A stretch of DNA of 64,000 nucleotides, from NCBI GenBank assembly GCA_964360605.1, contig CAYHXN010000002.1:9553-73552 (forward strand), read 5' to 3'. The stretch is from CAYHXN01 sp964360605. GTDB lineage: Bacteria > Patescibacteriota > Minisyncoccia > UBA6257 > WO2-44-18. Below, one piece after another: positions 31,474-39,832 of this stretch. Each line of letters starts with the position of its first letter. Position 1 is the stretch's first letter. Made by a program: the position numbers and the translations under genes. The notes beneath the pieces were generated by a model. It did no database searches. It had not been told where the DNA came from and was given only the letters and a program-made list of their open reading frames with translations.

Positions 31474-32033
31474 TCCAGCGCGCCGCCTAAAGTGTCTTCA
31501 TCGGCGAACTCAATTTCGCCTCCAGTGGGTATGCCGCGGCCGAGGCGAGTAATTTTTGGAGCCACACCCTTAAGTTCTTGAGCAATCATCTCCGCAGTGA
31601 TGTCTCCATACGTTGTTGGGTTAATCGCTAAAATTATTTCAGAGGCGTTTTTAAGGGTTTTTAGCTTTAATTTCTGCGCGCTGTCTAAGGCGCCGGCTTT
31701 TTTTAGTTCACCGAGAACTAGATAACGGCCGCCGAACTTTTTGGTTTTTTCCAGAGAAATTAAGTCAGTTTCTTTTTCCACGATGGCAATAACGCCAATG
31801 TCTCTTTTTGAATCAGAGCAAATATAACAGGTTAAGGAACTGCCGGTATGAGTAAAAAAACACTGCGGGCATGTTTTAACATCATTTAAACCGTAAACAG
31901 TTTTAGCAAGTTCGCCGACCGCGGCTTGCCCCAAAGTTTTAATATGAAAAGCCAGCCGAGTCGCTTGGCGAGGGCCGATGCCGGGAAGACCAGCGAACAT
32001 CTCCACGAATTTTTTTATAGGATCGGGCAACAT
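31474..32033 (-). CDS. recR: Recombination protein RecR, 3' end in a gap
   Basis: The visible 186 residues include the helix-hairpin-helix LPGIGPRQATRLAFHI, a four-Cys zinc finger (CPQC...CYIC), and the Toprim region (IAIVEKETDLISLEKT), ending in GIPTGGEIEFADEDTLGGAL. Only about ten residues seem to be missing. RecR acts with RecF/RecO in recombinational repair. Confidence 0.92.
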
Positions 32034-32054
32034 AAATTAAAAACTAAATTTGAA

Positions 32055-33407
32055 TTAGTTATCCAAGTGCCTAGTATCCAATGACCTAAAACTAACTTTA
32101 TCTTGGTCAAATTTTAGTTTAATGGTGCCGAGCGGACCGTTGCGGTGTTTTGCGACAATAATTTCCGCGAGATTTTCTTCTTCCGAAGTAGGATGAAGCT
32201 TATCGCGGTCTTTGCGATACAAGAAGATTACTACGTCACTATCTTGCTCAATACTGCCGGAGTCTCTAAGATCGGCTAAGCGAGGAATCTTAATTTCCCT
32301 TTGTTCAACATTGCGGGAGAGCTGGGAAAGGGCGATGACTGGGATATTCAATTCGCGAGCCAATGCCTTCAAACCGCGGGAAATCTCCGTAATTTGCTGA
32401 ACTACGTTGTCAGAATTAGTGCGGGGCTGGATAAGTTGGAGATAATCCACGATCAACGCGCTTAAGCCGTGTTGGGACTGTAAACGGCGAGCGATGGAGC
32501 GAATCTGCATGATATTAGAGGTTGGCATGTCATGAATGTAAATGGGGGCGCGGGAAAGCGCGTCTAGCGCGGTTTGGATAAGAGTGAAATCAGTTTCATC
32601 GGTTATTCTGCCGGTACGCAGTCTCCAAAGCGGTACGTTAGATTCCGCCGCTATCATGCGATCCACAATTTCCTCCCGAGACATTTCCAAGGAAAAGATG
32701 CCGACCGGCTTCTCTTCTTTAGTGGCAATGTGTCGAGCGATATCTAAGGCAAAAGAAGTTTTACCCAAAGACGGCCTAGCGCCGACAACGATTAAGTTAG
32801 AGTTTTGAATTCCAGAAAGAATGCCGTCCAATTCCGGAAATCCAGTGCTTAAACCACGAATTGGTCGTTCGCCGCGCGCCAACCTCTCAATTCTTTCGTA
32901 AGCAACGTTTAATTCTTCTTTAATATGAACGAAAGTTTGGGGGATGGACTGCTGGGAAATTGAAAAAATCTTTTGTTCTACGTCATCCAGCAAAGTTTCT
33001 AAATCGTTAGTTTCTTTAAAAGCCGTTTCACTAATTTCCGCCGAGGCATTTATAAGATCGCGCAAAACCTTTTTTTCTTTAACAATTTTCGCGTAATGAT
33101 TGATGTGCGCCGATGTTGGCACTGATTCAACCAGTTGAGTTAGATAACTTCGCCCTCCAACGTCTTCCAATGCTTCGGCCTCTTTTAATTTGGAACTAAC
33201 GCTCAAAAAATCTATCGGCTGGTGCTTTTCATAAAGAGTGAGCATTGTTTCATAAATTATCGTATGGCTTGGACTGTAAAAATCCGCCGACCTTAAAAGA
33301 TCGGCGACTTGTACAACGGCGTCTTTATCCATCATCAAAGCGCCTAACACAGATTGTTCGGCTTCAAGATTATTAGGAGGCAGTTTTAGAGTGGATTTTT
33401 TAGGCAT
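32055..33407 (-). CDS. dnaB: Replicative DNA helicase
   Basis: The 450-aa protein has the N-terminal PPNNLEAEQSVLGALMMD domain, Walker A GARPSLGKTSFALDIA (about 206), Walker B LIVDYLQLI, and the H4/R loops QLSRNVEQRE and LRDSGSIEQDSDV. The size is normal. It unwinds DNA at the fork as a hexamer. recR follows 21 nt downstream. Confidence 0.95.
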   Translation of the reverse strand: MPKKSTLKLPPNNLEAEQSVLGALMMDKDAVVQVADLLRSADFYSPSHTIIYETMLTLYEKHQPIDFLSVSSKLKEAEALEDVGGRSYLTQLVESVPTSAHINHYAKIVKEKKVLRDLINASAEISETAFKETNDLETLLDDVEQKIFSISQQSIPQTFVHIKEELNVAYERIERLARGERPIRGLSTGFPELDGILSGIQNSNLIVVGARPSLGKTSFALDIARHIATKEEKPVGIFSLEMSREEIVDRMIAAESNVPLWRLRTGRITDETDFTLIQTALDALSRAPIYIHDMPTSNIMQIRSIARRLQSQHGLSALIVDYLQLIQPRTNSDNVVQQITEISRGLKALARELNIPVIALSQLSRNVEQREIKIPRLADLRDSGSIEQDSDVVIFLYRKDRDKLHPTSEEENLAEIIVAKHRNGPLGTIKLKFDQDKVSFRSLDTRHLDN

Positions 33408-33440
33408 TTTGAAAATTGAAACAGCTATGCTTCAAGATTT

Positions 33441-33495
33441 CCCGCCACCGATTCAATAATTTTTCAGAAGGCGGGATCCAGCCAACGGCGGGACA
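33441..33495 (-). repeat. CCCGCC-type palindromic repeat
   Basis: CCCGCCAC ... AAGGCGGGATCC ... CGGCGGGACA over 55 bp, closely matched by 61519-61573 inside lepA. Confidence 0.75.
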
Positions 33496-33520
33496 CGCTT
33501 TACGCTTCATGGTTCACGTT

Positions 33521-34900
33521 TCAAGATTTACGAATACGCCATAGAAATGGCCCGTTTGGTGTGTCTTCTATTGTGTATCCTAATGTTTCTATTTCTTTGC
33601 GCAAGGCATCGGATTTAGTAAATTGTTTAGAATGTCTGGATAACTCTCGCTTACGCGCTAAGAGCTTAATTTTTAGGGGAATTTTAGGAATTTGCGGGCG
33701 GCTTCCCAATAAATTGAGTTTCCTTACAATCCACTTCGCCGCGTTTTTTGCGCTCCTTTTACTTAGAGACCACATTTCTTGCTGGAGCTCGTTGATTAAT
33801 CTAAAAATCGTCGCCAAAGCTTCGGGAGTGTTGAAATCGTCATCCAGCGCTTCATTAAAATTATTTTCCGATTCAGTAATTTTCTCGGTCACGTCTTTAT
33901 TGCCGCCCGCTAATTTTAATTTTTCTAAAAATTGACTCAAACTTTCTAAAGCGCTGTAGGCTTGTTCCGCCGTTTTCTCCGTGTAGTCAATGGGGGAGCG
34001 GTAATGATGCTGGAGAAATATAAAGCTTAATATCTCCGGCGCCCGGGTTTTTAAAAAGTCTCCGACGGTAATAAAATTTTTCAAGCTTTTAGACATTTTT
34101 TCTCCGTTGACCATTAAAAATCCGACGTGCGTCCAAAGTTTTACAAATGGTTTTTTACCGGATGCCGCTTCCTGCTGGGCGATTTCTGCTTCGTGATGGG
34201 GGAATTTTAAATCCATTCCGCCGCCGTGCAGGTCATATTGCGGCCCAAAATATTTTTCCGTGATGGCCGTATCTTCAATATGCCAACCTGGCCGACCCCC
34301 TCCCCATGGCGATTGCCACGACGGTTCATAAGCGTGTTTTTTGAGTTTCCATAATGCGAAATCCATCGGGTCGCGTTTTTCTGGATCAGGCTCTATTCTC
34401 CAACCAGAACGCAGTTCGTCTAAATTTTGTTTAGAAAGCTTTCCATACTCGGAAAATTTTTTAACTTCAAAATAAACACCGGATGAAGTTTTGTAAGCGA
34501 ACCCCTTTTCTTCTAAAATTTTTATCTGTTTTATGATTGCCTTAATATGGCCGCTGGCGCGCGGATATTTATCCACGCTTTTTACTCCGAGGGATTTCAT
34601 CCCTCTTAAATATTCTTTTTCGTATTTTCTGGCGATTGTTTTCCAATCGGTTTTTTCTTCCTCGGCGCGATAGATTATTTTATCATCCACGTCCGTTATG
34701 TTTTGAACGTACTTAACCTTATAACCAAGCGATTGAAGATAGCGTTTCGTAAAATCAAAAAAAATCGCCACCCGTGCGTGCCCCAGGTGAGGTTCATCGT
34801 AAACAGTCGGTCCGCAAACGAACATATTAATTTTCTTTTTGCCACCCAGTATTTTATCTAAATCTTCCTTTTTCCCGGAGAGAGTGTTATAAATCAGCAT
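33521..34900 (-). CDS. cysS: Cysteinyl-tRNA synthetase
   Basis: The 459-aa class I enzyme has NMFVCGPTVYDEPHLGHAR (zinc Cys and HIGH-like HLGH), GWHIEDTA, HHEAEIAQ and the KMSKSLKNFITV signature near residue 268. The C-terminal helical part is present. The length is normal. Confidence 0.95.
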   Translation of the reverse strand: MLIYNTLSGKKEDLDKILGGKKKINMFVCGPTVYDEPHLGHARVAIFFDFTKRYLQSLGYKVKYVQNITDVDDKIIYRAEEEKTDWKTIARKYEKEYLRGMKSLGVKSVDKYPRASGHIKAIIKQIKILEEKGFAYKTSSGVYFEVKKFSEYGKLSKQNLDELRSGWRIEPDPEKRDPMDFALWKLKKHAYEPSWQSPWGGGRPGWHIEDTAITEKYFGPQYDLHGGGMDLKFPHHEAEIAQQEAASGKKPFVKLWTHVGFLMVNGEKMSKSLKNFITVGDFLKTRAPEILSFIFLQHHYRSPIDYTEKTAEQAYSALESLSQFLEKLKLAGGNKDVTEKITESENNFNEALDDDFNTPEALATIFRLINELQQEMWSLSKRSAKNAAKWIVRKLNLLGSRPQIPKIPLKIKLLARKRELSRHSKQFTKSDALRKEIETLGYTIEDTPNGPFLWRIRKS

Positions 34901-34910
34901 AGCTTTATCT

Positions 34911-34948
34911 TACGAAATTACGAAAACATACGAAAGTACGAAATTATC
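34911..34948. repeat. Left arm of inverted repeat bracketing the GxxExxY gene
   Basis: Four ACGAAA units spaced over about 36 bp. The reverse complement of 35340-35376 matches with few differences. Confidence 0.75.
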
Positions 34949-35354
34949 TAAGATTAATGATTCTTTTGAACTTAACTCCGGATTTTGTAAATCTAGCTAA
35001 AATACCCAATTTCAGATTTGCAATCTTTAAATAGTTATATAGCTGTTCTATATCCTTTTTAGAAAATCTATTACCTTGTTTAATTTCTAAAACAATATTT
35101 TCATCAATTAAAAAATCTAAATAGTTCGTAGTCGCAAACTGGCCCTTATAAGATATTTTTATCGGCAGTTCTTTTTTGTAGCTTATTCCGGATTTTCCCA
35201 AAGCTAGTTCTATAAATTTTTGATACTGTTGTTCTCTATATCCATATCCAACTTCTGTAAAAACATCGAATAATACACCAACAATTTGGTAGCTTAATTC
35301 TGGATATAACAAGTCGGGTTTATATACCCGACTTTTTTTCGTAATTTCGTACAT
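34944..35354 (-). CDS. GxxExxY family protein
   Basis: The 136-aa protein has GYGYREQQYQKFIELAL with the GxxExxY pattern, and a PD-(D/E)XK-like core, DFLIDENIVLEIKQ (D...E.K). The end KLGILARFTKSGVKFKRIINL is also typical. Members are nuclease-fold proteins of unproven role, often in variable loci. The first 14 residues are encoded by the right inverted repeat and a hairpin. It sits between two ACGAAA-rich inverted repeats and could be a small mobile unit. Confidence 0.85.
   Translation of the reverse strand: MYEITKKSRVYKPDLLYPELSYQIVGVLFDVFTEVGYGYREQQYQKFIELALGKSGISYKKELPIKISYKGQFATTNYLDFLIDENIVLEIKQGNRFSKKDIEQLYNYLKIANLKLGILARFTKSGVKFKRIINLR
35311..35339 (+). terminator. Plus-strand terminator-like hairpin inside the GxxExxY 5' end
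   Basis: AAGTCGGG, TTTATATA, CCCGACTT and a T run, just inside the right inverted repeat. Confidence 0.6.
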
Positions 35355-35376
35355 TTTCGTACTTTCGTGAAGTATA
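35340..35376. repeat. Right arm of inverted repeat bracketing the GxxExxY gene
   Basis: Carries TTTCGT units in reverse orientation to the left arm at 34911-34948. Confidence 0.75.
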
Positions 35377-36285
35377 TCATAGCCAGCCCTTTTTTCTGAA
35401 TAAAAGGACTAGGGCAATTACAATTACTCCGGTCGCGCCGAAAATAATCCAAAAACGAAGATGGCTTTCCGCCAGAAACTGGCCGATAAAATCCACAGAA
35501 GCTAAGGAAGCAAAGAGAGCCAAAGGGACAGTCAAGAAGGCTAGAATGGTGAATCTTTGCATCACCGCGTTAGTTTTAGCCCCTAAAAGCTGGCCATTCG
35601 TGGCTTCTAGCGAACCAATGACCTGATGATAATTTTCCAATAATTGGGTTACTTTATAATAATCGCCAATAAGATCATTGAGATAAATTTTCACTTCGTC
35701 GCCCCAGAATTTAGCGCCTACTTCCAAGAACGAGTTTAAAAGAATTTCTTGCGGGTGGCTAATTATACTGTAATCTAGGATATCTCTTTTGACATAAGAA
35801 ATTTTTTCTAGCATTTCCGCTTCTCGGCGTTTGAAAATTTCTTGAGTGATATGACTTATATTTTCTTCCACGTGCTTGATTTGACGCATGGAGAAATTAA
35901 TAATTTCTTGAATTAAATAATAAACCGCACGGGCAGAATTTTCGCCCAACGCGCGTTCTTTAAAATGAGTATTATTACTCAGCGATCGGTAGAAATTTTC
36001 AATCGGTTCACAATCCTCGTAGTGAATGGTAATGACTTTTTCTTTGGTAACCAAAAAATCTATTTCCATTCTTCGCGAAGTACGAAGTTTTTTATCATAA
36101 ATCGGCAAGTGATAGGTTAGATACAGATAGGTTTTATAAAACTCCACGCGGGAACGTACTGATAAATGAAGAAGTTCATCCAAAATAATCGGGTGAAACC
36201 TATGCTGTTTTTTGAGAAATTCCAAATCTGCGCGAGTGGGATTTAGGATATCAATCCAGCTTATTTTTCCCTTGACTGTTCTCAT
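35377..36285 (-). CDS. CorA-like divalent cation transporter without a GMN motif
   Basis: The 302-aa protein has the large cytosolic domain of CorA (IPIYDKKLRTSRRMEIDFLVT, EDCEPIENFYR), a long helix, and two C-terminal membrane segments (LAFLTVPLALFASLASV and FWIIFGATGVIVIALVLLF) with a basic end. The usual YGMN between them is absent (VDFIGQF), so ion selectivity may differ. Confidence 0.8.
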   Translation of the reverse strand: MRTVKGKISWIDILNPTRADLEFLKKQHRFHPIILDELLHLSVRSRVEFYKTYLYLTYHLPIYDKKLRTSRRMEIDFLVTKEKVITIHYEDCEPIENFYRSLSNNTHFKERALGENSARAVYYLIQEIINFSMRQIKHVEENISHITQEIFKRREAEMLEKISYVKRDILDYSIISHPQEILLNSFLEVGAKFWGDEVKIYLNDLIGDYYKVTQLLENYHQVIGSLEATNGQLLGAKTNAVMQRFTILAFLTVPLALFASLASVDFIGQFLAESHLRFWIIFGATGVIVIALVLLFRKKGWL

Positions 36286-36380
36286 ACTAATTATTATACC
36301 ATTTTTCCGGATATATGTTTTTCTTCATTTTCAACCCATTTTGTTATATAGTCAGAATTAGTTATTTCACGGATACGCAA

Positions 36381-36611
36381 ATGAAATGGCTGAGAATGAC
36401 CGGCTACCTTGTCGGTTTCAGCGCGCTTCTCTTAAGGGCATTCTCTTTAATATCAGGGAATCAATTTTTGGGTTTGGTGTTACTAGGGTTATCCATCGTT
36501 CAAATATGGTCTTTGTTTCATAAGTGCGCGTCCGAATGCTGCTTGTACTGTAAAAATTGTAAAGGATGCGATTGCGCTAATTGTAAAAAATTCCGAGAGC
36601 CGTCCTGGTGA
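36381..36611 (+). CDS. Small membrane protein with Cys-rich tail (76 aa)
   Basis: ATG 36381 gives two hydrophobic helices (about 7-24 and 28-45) followed by HKCASECCLYCKNCKGC and DCANCKK: nine Cys in about 25 residues. Such a tail on the membrane surface suggests a metal or iron-sulphur site. A longer frame from 36315 exists, but its extra N-terminus looks like leader DNA. The terminator overlaps the stop. Confidence 0.6.
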   Translation: MKWLRMTGYLVGFSALLLRAFSLISGNQFLGLVLLGLSIVQIWSLFHKCASECCLYCKNCKGCDCANCKKFREPSW

Positions 36612-36655
36612 CGGTTTTTTATTAAAAAAGCCGCTTGGTTATATAACCAAGCGGC
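36598..36655. terminator. Two facing terminator hairpins
   Basis: GCCGTC, CTGGT, GACGGT and T6 serve the plus strand. The 26-bp perfect palindrome GCCGCTTGG.../...CCAAGCGGC at 36630-36655 is followed by T6 on the minus strand. Confidence 0.75.
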
Positions 36656-36659
36656 AATG

Positions 36660-36786
36660 CAAAGCTTTCCGCGAGTCCATGCCTACCGGCAGGCAGGCCT
36701 AGACCCTTGCCTGTCCGCCGAAGCCTAAGCGGAGGCGGAGACACTTGGTGCCCAGAAGTTGCTAGCAACTTCTGGGTATTTTTATT
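36660..36786. repeat. GC-rich hairpin cluster before hrcA
   Basis: Contains CCTACCGGCAGGCAGGCCT, a TCCGCC...GGCGGA stem, and the perfect palindrome CCCAGAAGTTGCTAGC.../...GGG at 36751-36776 followed by TATTTTTATTT. The cluster reads as dispersed repeats plus a terminator that shields the hrcA promoter. Confidence 0.55.
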
Positions 36787-36793
36787 TCTGGAG

Positions 36794-36829
36794 TTGACTT
36801 AATTGGCACTCTCAGTGTAAGATTGCTAA
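36794..36829 (+). promoter_or_regulatory. hrcA promoter with CIRCE-like operator
   Basis: TTGACT (36794-36799), an 18-bp spacer and TAAGAT (36818-36823). Overlapping it, TTGGCACTC-N9-GATTGCTAA (36803-36829) matches the CIRCE consensus TTAGCACTC-N9-GAGTGCTAA at 16 of 18 positions. HrcA binds CIRCE and represses heat-shock operons. Confidence 0.85.
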
Positions 36830-36833
36830 TATT

Positions 36834-37511
36834 ATGTCGTCTAGAGGTTTATCAATTTTAGAAGCGGCAATTAAAGAATTTATCCGCACCGGCAAGCCGA
36901 TCAGTTCTGATGAATTGTTTAAAAAGTACGATTTTGGAGTGAAACCGGCGATGATTCGCGCTGAATTAAGCGAGCTAGCTAAAGCCGGTTATTTAGAACA
37001 GCCCCATACCTCCAGCGGACGCGTGCCGACTAATAAAGGTTATGAATTCATTGCCAATAAAGCTTTAGCAGAAATGAAAGCCAATCTGGATAATTTGAAA
37101 CGCGGCCTTTTTGCCAAAAAATTTTTGGACTCTCATTTAAATAATCTAATCGGCGACGTTTCGGGACAGCTTAATCTTTTAAGCGTCGGTTATCGGCCCA
37201 AAGACAAAGAAATTTCTAAACAGGGATTCGGCTCCCTTTTAAAACAGCTTTCGGTAGAAAATAAAAAAGATTTGATCGGCGTCGTTAACGATTTTGAAGA
37301 ACTAGATAAACGGGTCGGGAAAATGGCGGAATTCGTTGATGGTAATCTGCCGAAGGTGTTTGTAGGAAAAAGTCCGGTAACCAAAAGCCAGCATTTATCA
37401 GTGGTGGCAGACGTTTTTAAAGACGGCGAAAACGAAATGATGGTTATGGTCATTGGGCCAAAAAGAATGAATTATGAAAAAATAATTAAATTTTTCCGAT
37501 CCCTAAATTAA
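36834..37511 (+). CDS. hrcA: Heat-inducible transcription repressor (short form)
   Basis: The N-terminal winged helix is clear (ILEAAIKEFIRTGKPISS, then AGYLEQPHTSSGRVPTNKGYEF). The end GPKRMNYEKIIKFF is also HrcA-like. At 225 aa it is much shorter than the usual 340 aa, so most of the inserted dimerisation/GAF-like domain is missing. It is the first gene of hrcA-grpE-dnaK and controls its own CIRCE-like site. Confidence 0.88.
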   Translation: MSSRGLSILEAAIKEFIRTGKPISSDELFKKYDFGVKPAMIRAELSELAKAGYLEQPHTSSGRVPTNKGYEFIANKALAEMKANLDNLKRGLFAKKFLDSHLNNLIGDVSGQLNLLSVGYRPKDKEISKQGFGSLLKQLSVENKKDLIGVVNDFEELDKRVGKMAEFVDGNLPKVFVGKSPVTKSQHLSVVADVFKDGENEMMVMVIGPKRMNYEKIIKFFRSLN

Positions 37512-37514
37512 TCT

Positions 37515-37988
37515 ATGAATAATGAAGAAAACAAAAAAATAGAAAATGATTTGGAAGAATGTAAAAAGCAATGCGAAGAATATCTGAACGGTTGGAAGCG
37601 CGCGAAAGCCGATTTTATAAACTACCAAAAAGACGAAGCAAAAAGATTTGAGGAAATGCTGAAATTCGGGCAAGGCGAGCTGATTAGAGAGTTATTGGGA
37701 ATTTTGGACAGCTTTGACCTTGCTACCGATTTGCCGAAAGGCGCCGCGCTGATTCGCCAACAGCTTGAAGAAATTTTAAAACGGCAGGGAGTGGAAACAA
37801 TACCCATTCAATCAATCAAATCCGGCGAAGGCGCCCAGCAAGCTGACCCCGCTTTTCACGAAGTAATAGAAGAAATAGAATCAGAAGAACCCGCCGGTAC
37901 AATTTTAGAAGAAGTAGTCAAAGGATACACATTAAACGGCCGAGTTATTAGGCCGACAAAGGTCAAAGTCGCTAAAAGCAAACAATAA
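37515..37988 (+). CDS. grpE: Nucleotide exchange factor GrpE
   Basis: The 157-aa protein has an N-terminal coiled coil (CKKQCEEYLNGWKRAKADFINYQKDE) and the C-terminal beta domain (DPAFHEVIEEIE...EEVVKGYTLNGRVIRPTKVKV). It releases ADP from DnaK. It sits 3 nt after hrcA and 1 nt before dnaK. Confidence 0.93.
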   Translation: MNNEENKKIENDLEECKKQCEEYLNGWKRAKADFINYQKDEAKRFEEMLKFGQGELIRELLGILDSFDLATDLPKGAALIRQQLEEILKRQGVETIPIQSIKSGEGAQQADPAFHEVIEEIESEEPAGTILEEVVKGYTLNGRVIRPTKVKVAKSKQ

Positions 37989-37989
37989 T

Positions 37990-39822
37990 ATGAGTAAAAT
38001 TTTAGGAATAGATTTAGGAACAACTAATTCCGCGATGGCGGTTATTGAAGGCGGCCAGCCAAAGATTTTAGAAAATGCCGAGGGAGCGCGCACTACGCCG
38101 TCCGTGGTCGCTTTTAGTAAAGCCAAAGAACGGTTGGTGGGGCTTTTAGCAAAGCGTCAATCCATCACTAATCCCAAGAATACAATTTTTTCGGTGAAGC
38201 GGTTGATTGGCAGGAAATTTACCGATGCGGAAGTGAAAAATGATATGAAGTGGCTTCCGTATGAAATGCGTGCGGCGGCAAGCGGCGGAGTAGAAATAAA
38301 AATCGGTGACGATTGGCATTCGCCTGAAGAAATTTCGGCGATGGTTTTAGCGAAGCTTAAAGCCGATGCCGAAGCTCGTTTGGGAGAAAAAATTGAAGAA
38401 GCGGTGATTACCGTTCCCGCTTATTTTGACGACAGCCAACGCCAGGCGACCAAAAACGCTGGCGAAATTGCCGGACTGAAAGTTAAAAGGATTATTAACG
38501 AGCCGACCGCGGCGGCCTTGGCTTACGGCTTTAATACCAAAAAAGACGAGCAAATCGTGGTTTATGATTTTGGCGGCGGCACTTTTGACGTTTCTGTTTT
38601 GGAAGTTTCCGCCGATACCGTGGAGGTTAAGTCCACCGGCGGAGACACTCATTTGGGCGGCGATGATTTTGATAAGCGCATTATTGAATATCTAGTGAAC
38701 GAATATAAAAAACAGGAAGGCATTGATGTTTCCAAAGATCCGTTAGCGCTTCAGCGTCTTAAAGAAGCGGCCGAACGCGCCAAGCATGAACTTTCCACCG
38801 CTCTAGAAACAGAAATCAACCTTCCTTACATTACCTCCGATGCTTCCGGGCCAAAACATTTCTTGATTAAATTCCCTCGTACTAAACTGGAAAGCCTGGT
38901 TCAGGATTTTATTGACCACTCCATTGAACTTACGAAAAAAACCGTCAAAGAATCCGGTTTTAAAATAGAGGATATTGATGAGGTGATTCTCGTAGGCGGG
39001 CAGACCAGAATGCCGGCAATGCAAGAAGCAGTTCGCAAAATGTTTGGAAAAGAACCGCATCTGGGAGTTAATCCGGACGAAGTGGTAGCGATTGGCGCGG
39101 CGGTGCAAGCCGGTGTTTTTCAAGGCGACGTCAAAGACGTGCTTCTTTTAGACGTAACGCCGCTGTCTTTGGGAATTGAAACGTTGGGCGGTGTGATGAC
39201 TAAGCTAATTGAAAAAAATACAACGGTTCCAACCGCTAAGACTCAAGTTTTTTCTACCGCCAGCGATAACCAAACTTCGGTGGAAATCCATATTTTACAG
39301 GGAGAGCGGGAAATGGCGGCGGACAGTAAAACGCTAGCGCGTTTCATTTTAGACGGTATTCCGCCAGCGCCGCGCGGAATGCCTCAAGTAGAAGTAGTTT
39401 TTGATATTGATGCGAACGGAATTTTAAGCGTTTCCGCCAAAGACAAGGATTCCGGTAAAAGCCAATCTGTAAAAATTGAAGCTAGCACTAATCTTTCTAA
39501 AGAGGATGTGGAAAAAATGAAACAAGACGCCGCTCGGTTTGCCGACGAAGATAAGAAGAAGAAAGAATTGGCGGAAAATAAAAATTTGGCTGATAATTTA
39601 ATATACGTGGCCGAAAAAGCAGTGAAAGACGCGGGTGACAAAATTACGGCGGAAGTTAAAGAAGCGGTTAATAAAAAGATTGAAGCTCTTAAAGCGGTGA
39701 AGGATGGGACCGACGCGGAGGTAATGAAAAAAGCCGCCCAAGAGCTATCCGTAGAAATACAAAAAATCGGACCCGCGATGCAAAAGAATAGTTCGGGCAA
39801 GGAAGAGCCCAAAACGCAGTAA
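37990..39822 (+). CDS. dnaK: Chaperone DnaK (Hsp70)
   Basis: The 610-aa protein has IGIDLGTTNS-type start (ILGIDLGTTNSAMAVIEGG), VITVPAYFDDSQRQATKNAG, VYDFGGGTFDVS, ILVGGQTRMPAM, and the substrate domain (DVTPLSLGIETLGG). The lid is slightly short. It folds proteins with DnaJ and GrpE. Confidence 0.97.
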   Translation: MSKILGIDLGTTNSAMAVIEGGQPKILENAEGARTTPSVVAFSKAKERLVGLLAKRQSITNPKNTIFSVKRLIGRKFTDAEVKNDMKWLPYEMRAAASGGVEIKIGDDWHSPEEISAMVLAKLKADAEARLGEKIEEAVITVPAYFDDSQRQATKNAGEIAGLKVKRIINEPTAAALAYGFNTKKDEQIVVYDFGGGTFDVSVLEVSADTVEVKSTGGDTHLGGDDFDKRIIEYLVNEYKKQEGIDVSKDPLALQRLKEAAERAKHELSTALETEINLPYITSDASGPKHFLIKFPRTKLESLVQDFIDHSIELTKKTVKESGFKIEDIDEVILVGGQTRMPAMQEAVRKMFGKEPHLGVNPDEVVAIGAAVQAGVFQGDVKDVLLLDVTPLSLGIETLGGVMTKLIEKNTTVPTAKTQVFSTASDNQTSVEIHILQGEREMAADSKTLARFILDGIPPAPRGMPQVEVVFDIDANGILSVSAKDKDSGKSQSVKIEASTNLSKEDVEKMKQDAARFADEDKKKKELAENKNLADNLIYVAEKAVKDAGDKITAEVKEAVNKKIEALKAVKDGTDAEVMKKAAQELSVEIQKIGPAMQKNSSGKEEPKTQ

Positions 39823-39832
39823 AAATTATTTA

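Noticed and set aside
33441..33520. Possible small RNA gene between dnaB and cysS
   Set aside because: It is a repeat element with a close copy in lepA and has no promoter or terminator.
38347..39812. Long antisense frames inside dnaK
   Set aside because: They follow from codon bias of dnaK, have no ribosome sites and no recognisable domains.
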